From contig NZ_BBLV01000014.1 in NCBI RefSeq assembly GCF_000971115.1, forward strand, positions 19,274-83,273: a stretch of DNA of 64,000 bases. The letters run 5' to 3'. The notes under the pieces were generated by a model. It saw only the letters and a program-made list of their open reading frames with translations, ran no database searches and was not told where the DNA came from. Within the stretch, counting starts at the first letter, position 1; the number at the start of each line of letters is the position of its first letter. The stretch comes from Demequina gelatinilytica (GTDB lineage Bacteria; Actinomycetota; Actinomycetes; Actinomycetales; Demequinaceae). Positions 19,796 through 28,207 of this stretch are shown here, in pieces. The translations under genes and the position numbers were made by a program.

Positions 19796-20851
19796 ATGCA
19801 CGCGACACCCACGGACACCCGCGCCGTCATCGCCGAGCGCACAGCCGAGCTGCTCGCGTGGGCGGCACAGGCCATGGCGCCCGGCCTGGAGGCCGGGCAC
19901 GAGCTCGCCGAGCAGCTGATGGTCTCCTCCGACGGCGGCAAGGTGTTCCGCGGCCGGCTGCTGCTCGCAACCTTCGAGGCTGCGGGCGGCGGCGACCGGC
20001 TCCCCGCGGAGCAGCTCGCGGGAGCGCTCGAGCTGTTCCAGACGGCGGCGCTGCTGCACGACGACGTGCTCGACGGCTCCGACACCCGGCGGGGCCGTCC
20101 GTCCGCGCATCGTGCCTTCGAGCAGCTCCACCGCGAGGCCAAGTGGCCGGGCGATTCAGCCGCCTATGGTCGGGCAGGTGCGATCCTCGCGGGAGACGTC
20201 GCGCTCGTCGCGGCCATGCGCGGCGCCTCGGTCGCGGCGCGCCGTGCCGGCGACACGGTCGCGGACCTGTTCGACGAGATGGCCGCGCTGGTCACGGCGG
20301 GCCAGCACCTGGACATGCGCGTCGCGGCCGCGCCGTGGGCCGACCTCGGCTCGCTCGAGCGCGACATCCGCGCCGTGATGCGCGCCAAGACCGCCTCCTA
20401 CACCGCCGAGTTCCCCCTCGCGCTCGGTGCGGCCGCGGCGGGTGCGGACCCTGCGACGGTCGTGGCGCTGCGCGCGGCGGGGCTCCCGCTCGGCGTGGCG
20501 TTCCAGCTGCGCGACGACGTGCTCGGCCTCACCGGCAGCCCCGAGACCACCGGCAAGCCCGTCGGCGACGACCTCCGCGAGGGCAAGCGGACGCTCCTCG
20601 TGTGGCACGCGCTCGCGCACGGGGACCGCGCGGAGCGCGACGCCGTCCACGCGGTGCTGGGCAACCCTTCCGCGACCGCGGAGGCCACCGCCACGGCGAT
20701 CGCGGCGATCGGGTCCTCGGGTGCGCTGGCAGCCGCCGAGCGCGAGATCTCGGCGCAGGCCGGCCTCGCCCGCGCGGCGCTGACGGAGACGCTCGATGCG
20801 CCCGCACCGGTGCTCGCGCTCGTCGACGCGGCGGTCGACCGCACCGCCTGA
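19796..20851 (+). CDS. Polyprenyl synthetase (trans-isoprenyl diphosphate synthase)
   Basis: A 351-residue head-to-tail prenyltransferase that condenses IPP with allylic diphosphates (GGPP or longer). The first Asp-rich motif is in LLHDDVLDGSDTRRGRPSAH (DDxxD with the following R-R-G). The second is FQLRDDVLGLTGSPETTGKP, of the DDxxG type with the downstream G-K-P-x-G-x-D-L. Between them is K-T-A-S-Y. The chain length is not predictable without modelling. The position next to the Rv2175c-like gene and the kinase matches Rv2173 in M. tuberculosis. Confidence 0.9.
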   Translation: MHATPTDTRAVIAERTAELLAWAAQAMAPGLEAGHELAEQLMVSSDGGKVFRGRLLLATFEAAGGGDRLPAEQLAGALELFQTAALLHDDVLDGSDTRRGRPSAHRAFEQLHREAKWPGDSAAYGRAGAILAGDVALVAAMRGASVAARRAGDTVADLFDEMAALVTAGQHLDMRVAAAPWADLGSLERDIRAVMRAKTASYTAEFPLALGAAAAGADPATVVALRAAGLPLGVAFQLRDDVLGLTGSPETTGKPVGDDLREGKRTLLVWHALAHGDRAERDAVHAVLGNPSATAEATATAIAAIGSSGALAAAEREISAQAGLARAALTETLDAPAPVLALVDAAVDRTA

Positions 20852-20885
20852 GCCCCAGGGCCCTCCCGAGCCCCGCGACGGCGCG

Positions 20886-21233
20886 CTACAGGAGCGACTG
20901 CGCGATGCGGCGCACGTGAGCGCGACGTCCCTCGCGCAGCGCGTCGAGGGGCGCCATGCCCAGCTCGGGCTCGTCGGCGAGGAGCCACTCCGCCGCCTCG
21001 GCGTCGTCCATCCCCGCGTCCCTCAGCAGCGTAAGGGTGCCGCGGAGCGTCGCGAGCACCTCGGGCCCGCGCTCGCCGTCGACGATCACCCCGGCGGGCA
21101 CCTGGATCGTCTGCCGCTCACCGCGGCGGACCGCGAGCAGCTCGCCCTCGCGGAGCATCTCGCGCACCTTGCTCGGGGTGGTCCCCAGGCGGTCGGCGAA
21201 GTCGGGCACGGTAAGCCAGGCGGCGTCAGTCAT
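20886..21233 (-). CDS. Rv2175c family DNA-binding protein
   Basis: A 115-residue regulator with an N-terminal winged helix-turn-helix (AWLTVPDFADRLGTTPSKVREMLREGELLAVRRG) of the MerR/excisionase type and the Rv2175c C-terminal domain (LATLRGTLTLLRDAGMDDAEAAEWLLADEPELG). In M. tuberculosis Rv2175c is a phosphorylation substrate of the neighbouring kinase PknL, and the same kinase neighbour is found here at 22761. It is divergently oriented from the LysM gene and shares with it the 113-bp gap containing tandem GTCAC repeats. Confidence 0.9.
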   Translation of the reverse strand: MTDAAWLTVPDFADRLGTTPSKVREMLREGELLAVRRGERQTIQVPAGVIVDGERGPEVLATLRGTLTLLRDAGMDDAEAAEWLLADEPELGMAPLDALREGRRAHVRRIAQSLL

Positions 21234-21292
21234 GGCTCCAGGGTACTGACACCTGGCGCACGTCTTGCGGCCTGCGCGGTCCGGGGGTTACC

Positions 21293-21319
21293 GTCACTTT
21301 TGTCACATCTGTCACATCG
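21293..21319 (+). promoter_or_regulatory. Three tandem 9-bp GTCAC repeats (MtrA-like operator)
   Basis: GTCACTTTT (21293), GTCACATCT (21302) and GTCACATCG (21311) follow each other without a gap, and a GTTACC lies directly before them (21287). The spacing of 9 bp and the GTCACA core resemble the direct repeats bound by the actinobacterial cell-wall regulator MtrA (recalled from published M. tuberculosis sites). The array lies 28 bases upstream of the start of a LysM/transglycosylase gene, a plausible MtrA-type target. Confidence 0.55.
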
Positions 21320-21346
21320 GCACCATCACTCACACTGGAGGCACGC

Positions 21347-22675
21347 ATGGCAGCGACGTCCCCCCTCGCGCAGACCCGCCCCGCCGCGACCACCGCCGCT
21401 CTTGCCACGGTGGTCGGCCTCGCGTCCGCCTCCCCCGCCTGGGCGGACGAGCAGCACCGCGTCCAACCCGGCGACACCGTCTCGGCGCTTGCCGACCGCT
21501 ACGGCAGCACCATCCCCGCGATCGTGGCCGCGAACGACCTCGACGCGCGGGCGACCATCTACGTGGGCACGACCGTCACCGTGCCCGACGGCAAGCCCTC
21601 CGCGGCGCGCTCGAGCGTGACGAGCCTGTCCGCCACCTACACGGTCAAGGCCGGCGACACCCTCTCGGAGATCGCCCACCGCCACGGAACCACCGTCGCG
21701 ACCCTCGCGCGCGACAACCGCCTCGCGAACTCCTCGCTCATCTTCCCCGGTCAGCGCCTCACCATCGGCGGCGGCGGCCAGGCTCGGCAGGCTCCGGAGC
21801 CCGCCGCGACCCCCGCGCGGGCGAGCACCGGCTACACGGTCAAGGCCGGCGACACCCTCTCGGAGATCGCCCACCGCCACGGCACCACCGTCGCGGCGCT
21901 CGCGAAGGCGAACACGCTCGCGAACGCCTCCCTCATCACGATCGGCCAGCGCCTCACCATCCCGGGGACCTCCTCGACGCCCGCGCGCTCCACCGCGACC
22001 AAGGCGCGCAGCACCCCGCAGGCGACGGCATCGTCCTACTACACCGTCAAGACGGGCGACACGCTCGCCGCGATCGCGCAGCGCCACGGGACCACCGTCG
22101 CGGTGCTCGCCCAGCAGAACTCCCTCGCGAACGCCTCCCTGATCCGCGTCGGCCAGCGGCTCGCGGTGCCCGGCGACGCCACCGAGCCGCTCGTGGGCTC
22201 GACCTTCGCGGGCCGCACCTATGCGAACGACGTGGTGCGGGCCGCGAACCAGAACAAGGCGGTGCTGCTGAGCCGCACCGTGCCGTCCCGGGAGAAGATG
22301 CAGGACATCGTGGTCGCCACCGCACGCGAGCACGGCGTCGACCCCGCGCTCGCGCAGGCGATCTCGTACCAGGAGTCGGGCTTCGACATGCGCGCCGTGT
22401 CCCCCGCGAACGCCGTGGGCGTCATGCAGGTGATCCCGACCTCGGGCGAGTGGGCCTCGGACATGGCCGGACGTCGCCTCGATCTCCTGGACCCGCGCGA
22501 CAACGTGCTCGCGGGCGTGCTGATCCTGCGCGCGCTCGACCGCACCTTCACCAGCGTCGACGACGCGATCGCGGGCTACTACCAGGGCGCCGCGGCGGTC
22601 ATCGACCACGGGTACCACCACGACACCGTCGGCTACGTCGCGAGCGTCAAGGCGCTCATGTCCCGCTTCCGCTGA
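21347..22675 (+). CDS. Secreted LysM repeat lytic transglycosylase
   Basis: A 442-residue cell-wall hydrolase. A signal peptide (TTAALATVVGLASASPAWA, cleavage near residue 32) is followed by four LysM peptidoglycan-binding modules: one divergent near 36-79 and three close copies with YTVKAGDTLSEIAHRHGTT-type sequence near 97-141, 163-207 and 228-272. The C-terminal SLT domain carries the catalytic Glu in ISYQESGFDMRAVSP and continues GVMQVIPTSGEWA. The second and third LysM copies are nearly identical in DNA, a recent duplication. A GGAGG ribosome-binding site precedes ATG 21347. A GTCAC repeat array sits just upstream. Confidence 0.92.
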   Translation: MAATSPLAQTRPAATTAALATVVGLASASPAWADEQHRVQPGDTVSALADRYGSTIPAIVAANDLDARATIYVGTTVTVPDGKPSAARSSVTSLSATYTVKAGDTLSEIAHRHGTTVATLARDNRLANSSLIFPGQRLTIGGGGQARQAPEPAATPARASTGYTVKAGDTLSEIAHRHGTTVAALAKANTLANASLITIGQRLTIPGTSSTPARSTATKARSTPQATASSYYTVKTGDTLAAIAQRHGTTVAVLAQQNSLANASLIRVGQRLAVPGDATEPLVGSTFAGRTYANDVVRAANQNKAVLLSRTVPSREKMQDIVVATAREHGVDPALAQAISYQESGFDMRAVSPANAVGVMQVIPTSGEWASDMAGRRLDLLDPRDNVLAGVLILRALDRTFTSVDDAIAGYYQGAAAVIDHGYHHDTVGYVASVKALMSRFR

Positions 22676-22747
22676 ACCGGCCGCGGTGCGTGCGCGAGCC
22701 GCGGGACGCGCCGCGCACGCACCGTCGGACCCGCCCGACGTCCCGCC

Positions 22748-22753
22748 TAGAAT
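22748..22753 (+). promoter_or_regulatory. -10 hexamer TAGAAT deciding the kinase start
   Basis: TAGAAT is followed by seven bases and then GTG at 22761. There is no Shine-Dalgarno sequence. The hexamer overlaps an in-frame ATG at 22752 that would start before the transcript, which favours GTG 22761 as a leaderless start. Confidence 0.55.
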
Positions 22754-22760
22754 GGACCCC

Positions 22761-24719
22761 GTGTCCAGCACCCTCACCGATCCCCTGCTCGGCCGCGTGA
22801 TCGACGGCCGGTACGAGGTGTGCGAGCGCATCGCCGCCGGGGGGATGGCGACCGTGTACCTCGCCTTCGACCGGAGGCTCGAGCGCGACATCGCGCTCAA
22901 GGTCATGCACCGCCACCTCGAGGTCGACCCGAACTCGCGCGAGTTCGTCGCGCGGTTCCGCCGCGAGGCCAAGGCGGCGGCAAGGCTCACCCACCCGGGC
23001 GTGGTGCGGGTGTACGACCAGGGGGTCGACGAGGACATCTCCTACCTCACCATGGAGTACGTCGACGGCGAGAACCTGCGCGAGGTCCTCGCGCACGAGG
23101 CCACCCTGCCTCTCGGCGTGGCCCTCACCACGGTCGAGCACGTGCTCGACGCCCTCGGCTCCGCCCACCGCCAGGGCCTGGTCCACCAGGACGTCAAGCC
23201 CGAGAACGTCCTCATCGACTCCGAGGGGCGCCCGCGCGTCGCCGACTTCGGCCTGGCACGCGCCGTCACCGAGGTGACGTCGAGCACCTCCGGCACCATC
23301 CTCGGCACGGTCGCCTACCTGGGGCCGGAGCTGATCTCGAACGGGGTCTCCGACGCGCGCACCGACGTGTACGCCGCCGGCGTGCTCCTGTACGAGCTCA
23401 TCACGGGACGCCAGCCCCACACGGGCACCACCGCGATCCAGGTCGCGACCAAGCACGTCCACGACGACGTGCCCGCGCCCTCGAGCGTCGTCGCATGGCT
23501 GCCGACCGAGATCGACGACCTCGTGGCCGCGCTCACCGCACGCGACCCCGACCAGCGCCCGCAGGACGCCGGCGCGGCGCTGCAGCTCATGCGGCGCACG
23601 CATGGCCTGCTCGACGAGCCCACCCTCGACCGGCGCGCCGACCCGCCCTCGGGCGCGACGCCGGTGGTGAAGGACGACGACGCCACGGCGGTGCTCACCA
23701 CCGCATCCCCCGGGAGCACCGTGGCCCTCCCCATCGGCCTCGGCCACCCGTTCCCCGCCGTCGGCACCGACCTCGCGGCGCTGCCCGACGACGACCCGGA
23801 GGCGCGCGATCCCAAGCGCACCGAACGGCGCGCCGGCTGGTGGATCGCGGCCGTCGTCGTCGCGCTCCTGGTCCTCGGCGGCGGCGGGCTGTGGTGGTAC
23901 AACTCGATCGGCCCGGGCGCGTACACCACGGTCCCGTCGGTGGTGAGCGAGACCGAGGACGATGCCACCGCGATCATCCGCGGCGCCGGCCTCACCCCGT
24001 CGGTCGAGCATACGTTCGACGACGACGTCCCCGAGGGCATCGTGATCTCCGCGACGCCGGCAGCCCAGGAACGCGTGCTCAACAACGCGGTGGTCACCAT
24101 CACGGTCTCCGACGGACCCCGCATGACGACCGTCCCCAAGCTCGTGGGCGAGCAGCAGGACGATGCCGAGGCGCGCCTCGAGGAGCTGGGCCTGCCGCTC
24201 GGGGAGGTCGCGGGCAAGAGCTCCGACACGGTCCCGGTCGGCGAGGTCATGTCCATCTCCCCCGCCGCGGGCGAGTCGGTGCGGCACGACACCCCGGTGG
24301 ACCTCGTCGTCTCGGACGGCCCTGCGCCCATCGAGTTCCCGGACGTCGCCGACATGACCGAGGCGGACGCGGTCGCGCTGCTCGAGGACGAGTACGCCCT
24401 GGACGTCACGGTCGACCACGAGCGCACCGACGAGGCCGACAAGGGCATCGTCTTCGCCCAGTCCCCCGCGGCGGACGAGACCGGGCACCGCCTCGACTCC
24501 ATCACCATCACGGTGTCGGACGGCCCTCCCCTCGTGACCGTCGACGACTACGTCGGCATGGATGTCGACGCGGCGGAGAGCGCCGCACGCGCGGCCGGGC
24601 TCGACGTCCAGCTGTACGCCTTCTGGCCGTGGAGCTCGAAGGGGTCGATCGTCGACCAGTCGCTCATCCCCGGCAACCAGGTCGAACGCGGCACCACCAT
24701 CACGTTCAAGTACAACTGA
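22761..24719 (+). CDS. Membrane serine/threonine protein kinase with four PASTA domains (PknB/PknL type)
   Basis: A 652-residue receptor kinase. The kinase domain (about 14-275) has a Gly loop (AAGGMATVYLA), catalytic Lys47 in IALKVM, DFG at 162-164 and an APE-equivalent GPE. The catalytic loop is V-H-Q-D-V-K-P-E-N (H142 Q143 D144), so the usual HRD arginine is replaced by glutamine. A Pro/Asp-rich linker, one transmembrane helix (WWIAAVVVALLVLGGGGLWW) and four extracellular PASTA repeats ending WPWSSKGSIVDQSLIPGNQV follow; PASTA domains sense muropeptides or lipid II. Gene order next to the Rv2175c-like gene and aroG matches pknL. Confidence 0.93.
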   Translation: MSSTLTDPLLGRVIDGRYEVCERIAAGGMATVYLAFDRRLERDIALKVMHRHLEVDPNSREFVARFRREAKAAARLTHPGVVRVYDQGVDEDISYLTMEYVDGENLREVLAHEATLPLGVALTTVEHVLDALGSAHRQGLVHQDVKPENVLIDSEGRPRVADFGLARAVTEVTSSTSGTILGTVAYLGPELISNGVSDARTDVYAAGVLLYELITGRQPHTGTTAIQVATKHVHDDVPAPSSVVAWLPTEIDDLVAALTARDPDQRPQDAGAALQLMRRTHGLLDEPTLDRRADPPSGATPVVKDDDATAVLTTASPGSTVALPIGLGHPFPAVGTDLAALPDDDPEARDPKRTERRAGWWIAAVVVALLVLGGGGLWWYNSIGPGAYTTVPSVVSETEDDATAIIRGAGLTPSVEHTFDDDVPEGIVISATPAAQERVLNNAVVTITVSDGPRMTTVPKLVGEQQDDAEARLEELGLPLGEVAGKSSDTVPVGEVMSISPAAGESVRHDTPVDLVVSDGPAPIEFPDVADMTEADAVALLEDEYALDVTVDHERTDEADKGIVFAQSPAADETGHRLDSITITVSDGPPLVTVDDYVGMDVDAAESAARAAGLDVQLYAFWPWSSKGSIVDQSLIPGNQVERGTTITFKYN

Positions 24720-24733
24720 CGCGGCGCATCGTC

Positions 24734-24783
24734 CGACGACAGAGGCCCCGCCCGGGATCACCGGGACGGGGCCTCTGTCGTCG
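24734..24783. terminator. Strong bidirectional hairpin between the kinase gene and aroG
   Basis: CGACGACAGAGGCCCCG..CCCGG, loop GATCA, then CCGGGACGGGGCCTCTGTCGTCG: a stem of more than 20 bp between convergent genes. The octamer GCATCGTC (24726-24733) sits directly in front of it. Confidence 0.85.
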
Positions 24784-24804
24784 TGCCGCTGGTCGATGCG
24801 CGGG

Positions 24805-26187
24805 TTACGCGAGCTCCTCGACCTCATGCGGCCGGAGCGCGTTGTGGCGGGCCAGCAGGTCCGACACGAGGAACGCGAGCTCCAGCGACTGCTGGTGGTT
24901 GAGACGCGGGTCCACCTTGGTCTCGTAGCGACGGGCCAGCCCCTCGTCGTCGATCTTCTCGGTGCCGCCCATGACCTCGGTGACGTCGTCGCCCGTGAGC
25001 TCCACGTGCAGGCCGCCCGGGACGGTGCCCAGCGCCTCGTGCACCTCGAAGAAGCCCGTGACCTCGTCGAGGATCGTGTCGAACTTCCGGGTCTTGTAGC
25101 CCGAGTCCGACGTGAACGTGTTGCCGTGCATGGGGTCGGTGAGCCACGTCACCGTCACGCCCGAGTCGCGCACGCCCTCGACGATGCCGGGGAGCGCTTC
25201 GCGCACCTTGTCCGCACCCATGCGGGCGACGAACGTGAGGCGGCCCGGGATGTTCTCCGGGTTGAGGCGCTCCGCGAGCTCTACGGCATCGGCCGACGTG
25301 GCCGTGGGGCCCAGCTTCACCGCAAGGGGGTTGTGCACCTTCGACAGGAACTCGACGTGCGCGCCGTCGAGCTGACGCGTGCGCTCCCCGATCCACAGGA
25401 AGTGGGCGGAGCAGTCGTACGCGAGACCCGAGCGCGAGTCGATGCGCGTGAGCGCCCGCTCGTAGTCGAGCAGCAGCGCCTCGTGGCTCGAGAACAGCTC
25501 GACCGTCTTGAGCGCCTCGAAGTCGCCACCCGCCGCGCCCATGAAGCGCACCGCACGGTCGATCTCCTGGGAGAGCTGCTCGTACTTGGCGTAGGCCGGG
25601 TTCGCCGCGAAGCCCTTGTTCCACTGGTGGACGCGGCGCAGGTCCGCGAAGCCGCCCTGGGTGAAGGCGCGGATCAGGTTCAGCGTCGACGCGGACACGT
25701 GGTACGCGTCGACCAGCCGATCCGGGTTCGGGATCCGCTCCTCCTCGGTGAACCCCGAGGAGTTGACGATGTCGCCGCGGTACACGGGCAGCGTCACGCC
25801 GTCACGGGTCTCCGTGTCGGACGAGCGCGGCTTCGCGTACTGGCCCGCCATGCGACCGATCTTCACCACGGGCGTGGAGGCGCCGTACGTGAGGATCACG
25901 GCCATCTGGAGGATGGTCTTGATCTTGTTGCGGATGCGGTCGGCCGTGGCCTCCGCGAAGATCTCGGCACAGTCGCCGCCCTGGAGGACAAAGGCCTCGC
26001 CGCGGGACGCGGCGGCCAGCTGCGCGCGCAGCCGGTCCGCCTCGCCCGCGAACACCAGAGGGGGGACCTGCGTGAGACGGTCGGTCGCGCGTCGCAGCGC
26101 AGCGGCATCGGGCCACTGCGGCTGCTGCCTCGCCTCCTTGGAGAGGTACGAGTCGACGCCCGCCGCCGCCAGGGCAGCCTCTGTCAT
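24805..26187 (-). CDS. aroG: Class II 3-deoxy-7-phosphoheptulonate (DAHP) synthase
   Basis: A 460-residue class II (plant/actinobacterial type) DAHP synthase, joining PEP and erythrose-4-phosphate as the first step of the shikimate pathway. Landmarks are PPLVFAGEADRLRAQLA, FVLQGGDCAEIF (metal-ligand Cys), RMAGQYAKPRSS, VTWLTDPMHGNTF and GGLHVELTGDDVTE (Glu ligand). The N-terminus contains WPDAAALRRATDRL. It is the homologue of Rv2178c. Four bases separate it from pfkA upstream on the same strand, so carbon entry from glycolysis and the aromatic pathway are genetically linked here. Confidence 0.95.
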   Translation of the reverse strand: MTEAALAAAGVDSYLSKEARQQPQWPDAAALRRATDRLTQVPPLVFAGEADRLRAQLAAASRGEAFVLQGGDCAEIFAEATADRIRNKIKTILQMAVILTYGASTPVVKIGRMAGQYAKPRSSDTETRDGVTLPVYRGDIVNSSGFTEEERIPNPDRLVDAYHVSASTLNLIRAFTQGGFADLRRVHQWNKGFAANPAYAKYEQLSQEIDRAVRFMGAAGGDFEALKTVELFSSHEALLLDYERALTRIDSRSGLAYDCSAHFLWIGERTRQLDGAHVEFLSKVHNPLAVKLGPTATSADAVELAERLNPENIPGRLTFVARMGADKVREALPGIVEGVRDSGVTVTWLTDPMHGNTFTSDSGYKTRKFDTILDEVTGFFEVHEALGTVPGGLHVELTGDDVTEVMGGTEKIDDEGLARRYETKVDPRLNHQQSLELAFLVSDLLARHNALRPHEVEELA

Positions 26188-26191
26188 CTGA

Positions 26192-27391
26192 TTACGCCTG
26201 CCCGATCGCCTCGAGGGTCTCGACGTACCACGGGGTCGTGGTGTCGAACGGCTTGTGGCCCGCGATGCGCGGGAACGGGATCGCCTTGAGGCGGTCGCCG
26301 TCCTCCTCGTCGTGGCCGATCACGCCGGGCTCGCCGCGCAGGGCGCACTCGACCGCGTAGTCCGTCATCGACTTGATGAGACGCAGGTCCTCGGCGTTCG
26401 CCGCAGCGGCACGCGAGAAGTAGCCCGACTTCTGGACCATGACCTTCTCGGCGCCCAGCTTCTCCGCGAACTGCTTGGCGAACCACTGGCCGGGGTTGAT
26501 CTCGTCGAGGCGCACGTGGCCGAACGGGTCACGCTTGACCTCCTGGCCCGAGGCCTCCATCTCCGCGATGATCTCGGGCACGCCGGCGCCCTCCGACAGG
26601 AAGATGTTGACGTTGCCGACCTCGTCCATGACGGTGCGCAGGCGCGCGGCCTCGGCGTCGATGTCGAGGCTCTGCTCGGGCACGTACACGGCGTGGATGT
26701 CCCAGCGCTCCTTGGTGAGGCCGATGCCCGGGAGGAACGTGCGCGTCTCGAGGTCCTCGCGGTACTTCATCGCGGCGGCGGCGGTGAGCCAGCCGCACGC
26801 ACGGCCCATGACCTCGTGGATGATCAGCATGCGCGGGCCCGAACGGTGCTCGCCGATGATGTTGCGGCCGAACTTCGCGGCCTCCTCGGCGGCGGTCCAC
26901 GCGCCCAACGACTGGCGGATGGGCACCACGTCGTTGTCGATGGTCTTGGGCAGGCCCACCACGGTGAGGCCGTAGTCGTTCTCCGCGAGGTACGCGGCAA
27001 GGTCCGCGGCGGTCGTGTTGGTGTCGTCGCCACCGATGGTGTGGAGGACGTCGACGCCATCGGCCTTGAGCTGCTCCGCGGCGACCGCGAGCGGGTCCTC
27101 GCCGTCCTTGACCAGGCCGCGCTTGACGCAGTCCGCGACGTTGGTGAGCTTCACGCGCGAGTTGCCGATGGGCGAGCCGCCGAACTCGTGGAGCAGGCCC
27201 GCGTGCTTGCGGACCTCGTCGTCGATCACGATCTTCTTGCCGAGCAGCAGGCCCCAGTAGCCGTGCTCATAGGCGATGATCTCCACCTCGGGGGCGATCT
27301 CGGTGTAGCGCTCGATCAGGCCTCCCACCGCGGAGGAGAGGCAGGGGGCGAACCCACCGGCGGTCAGGAGTGCAACGCGGCGAACCGACAT
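26192..27391 (-). CDS. pfkA: Pyrophosphate-dependent 6-phosphofructokinase
   Basis: A 399-residue phosphofructokinase. The phosphoryl-donor motif is TIGGDDTNTTA, with GGDD where ATP enzymes have GGDG, and it is followed by the catalytic GLPKTIDNDV; both indicate PPi as donor, allowing a reversible glycolytic step. Substrate residues include IIHEVMGRACGWL and FLSEGAGVPE. It sits immediately upstream of aroG. An upstream TAGAAT (minus strand, 27436-27431) is a plausible -10. Confidence 0.93.
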   Translation of the reverse strand: MSVRRVALLTAGGFAPCLSSAVGGLIERYTEIAPEVEIIAYEHGYWGLLLGKKIVIDDEVRKHAGLLHEFGGSPIGNSRVKLTNVADCVKRGLVKDGEDPLAVAAEQLKADGVDVLHTIGGDDTNTTAADLAAYLAENDYGLTVVGLPKTIDNDVVPIRQSLGAWTAAEEAAKFGRNIIGEHRSGPRMLIIHEVMGRACGWLTAAAAMKYREDLETRTFLPGIGLTKERWDIHAVYVPEQSLDIDAEAARLRTVMDEVGNVNIFLSEGAGVPEIIAEMEASGQEVKRDPFGHVRLDEINPGQWFAKQFAEKLGAEKVMVQKSGYFSRAAAANAEDLRLIKSMTDYAVECALRGEPGVIGHDEEDGDRLKAIPFPRIAGHKPFDTTTPWYVETLEAIGQA

Positions 27392-27430
27392 GACGGACCT
27401 TTCGTTGTGTGTCTTGCGGATTTCGTGGTC

Positions 27431-27436
27431 ATTCTA
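27431..27436 (-). promoter_or_regulatory. -10 hexamer TAGAAT upstream of pfkA
   Basis: TAGAAT on the minus strand lies about 40 bases upstream of the pfkA ATG and is followed by an AT-richer leader with GAAAGG as ribosome-binding site. No convincing -35 is present. It lies between pfkA and the plsC-like gene, so the pfkA-aroG unit probably has its own promoter. Confidence 0.45.
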
Positions 27437-27473
27437 GGCGCGCGACAAGGCGCCGGGAGCCGGGACGGGAGAC

Positions 27474-28190
27474 CTACTCCCCCGCCTCCGAGGACTGCTG
27501 CTCCTTCGCGAGCTCGCGCTTGACGATCGCGGCGTCGCGCTCGACGTACTCCTGGCCGGAGAGCTCCGCGATGGCCGCCATGATCCGATCGGTCGCCTCG
27601 CGCAGCGCGGCGCGGTCCTCCTGACGGCCGTCGAACTCCGACAGGTCGATAGGAGCACCGATGCGCACGCCGATCGGATGGCGCTTGGGCACCTTCTGGC
27701 CGATGGGCTGCGCGATGTGCGTGTCGATCATCGCGACCGGGATCACGGGAGCGCCGGACTCGATCGCGAGGCGTGCGACGCCCGTCTTGCCCCGGTAGAG
27801 CCGGCCGTCGGGGCTGCGCGTGCCCTCGGGGTAGATGCCGAGCAGCTCGCCGCCCTGCACCACCTGGAGGCCGGTGCGCAGCGCCGCCTCGGACGCCCGC
27901 CCACCGCCGCGGTGGACGGGGATGGTGCCCACGCCCTCCATGAAGGCCTTGGTCGCATAGCCCTTCACGCCCTTGCCGGTGAAGTACTCCTCCTTGCCCA
28001 GGAACACCACCTTGCGGCTGATGACCACGGGCAGGAACACCGAGTCCGAGAAGGACAGGTGGTTGGAGGCGAGGATCGCGCCCCCGGTCTCGGGGATGTG
28101 CTCCTGCCCCTCGACCCAGGGCTTGTACACGCCCTTGAGCGCGGGGCCCAGCAGCACGTGCTTGAAGAGGCGGTAGTAGGTGTCGCTCAT
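27474..28190 (-). CDS. 1-acyl-sn-glycerol-3-phosphate acyltransferase (PlsC-like)
   Basis: A 238-residue PlsC-type acyltransferase acting at the membrane in phospholipid synthesis. The catalytic H(x4)D motif is SNHLSFSDS. The acyl-acceptor motif EGTRSPDGRLYRGKTG and the later GAPVIPVAMID block are present. The start MSDTYYRLFKHVLLGP (ATG 28190) is the conserved one for the actinobacterial Rv2182c-like family. It follows glk by 17 bases on the same strand, forming a glk-plsC unit. Confidence 0.9.
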   Translation of the reverse strand: MSDTYYRLFKHVLLGPALKGVYKPWVEGQEHIPETGGAILASNHLSFSDSVFLPVVISRKVVFLGKEEYFTGKGVKGYATKAFMEGVGTIPVHRGGGRASEAALRTGLQVVQGGELLGIYPEGTRSPDGRLYRGKTGVARLAIESGAPVIPVAMIDTHIAQPIGQKVPKRHPIGVRIGAPIDLSEFDGRQEDRAALREATDRIMAAIAELSGQEYVERDAAIVKRELAKEQQSSEAGE

Positions 28191-28207
28191 GATGTCCGGG
28201 GAGGTTC

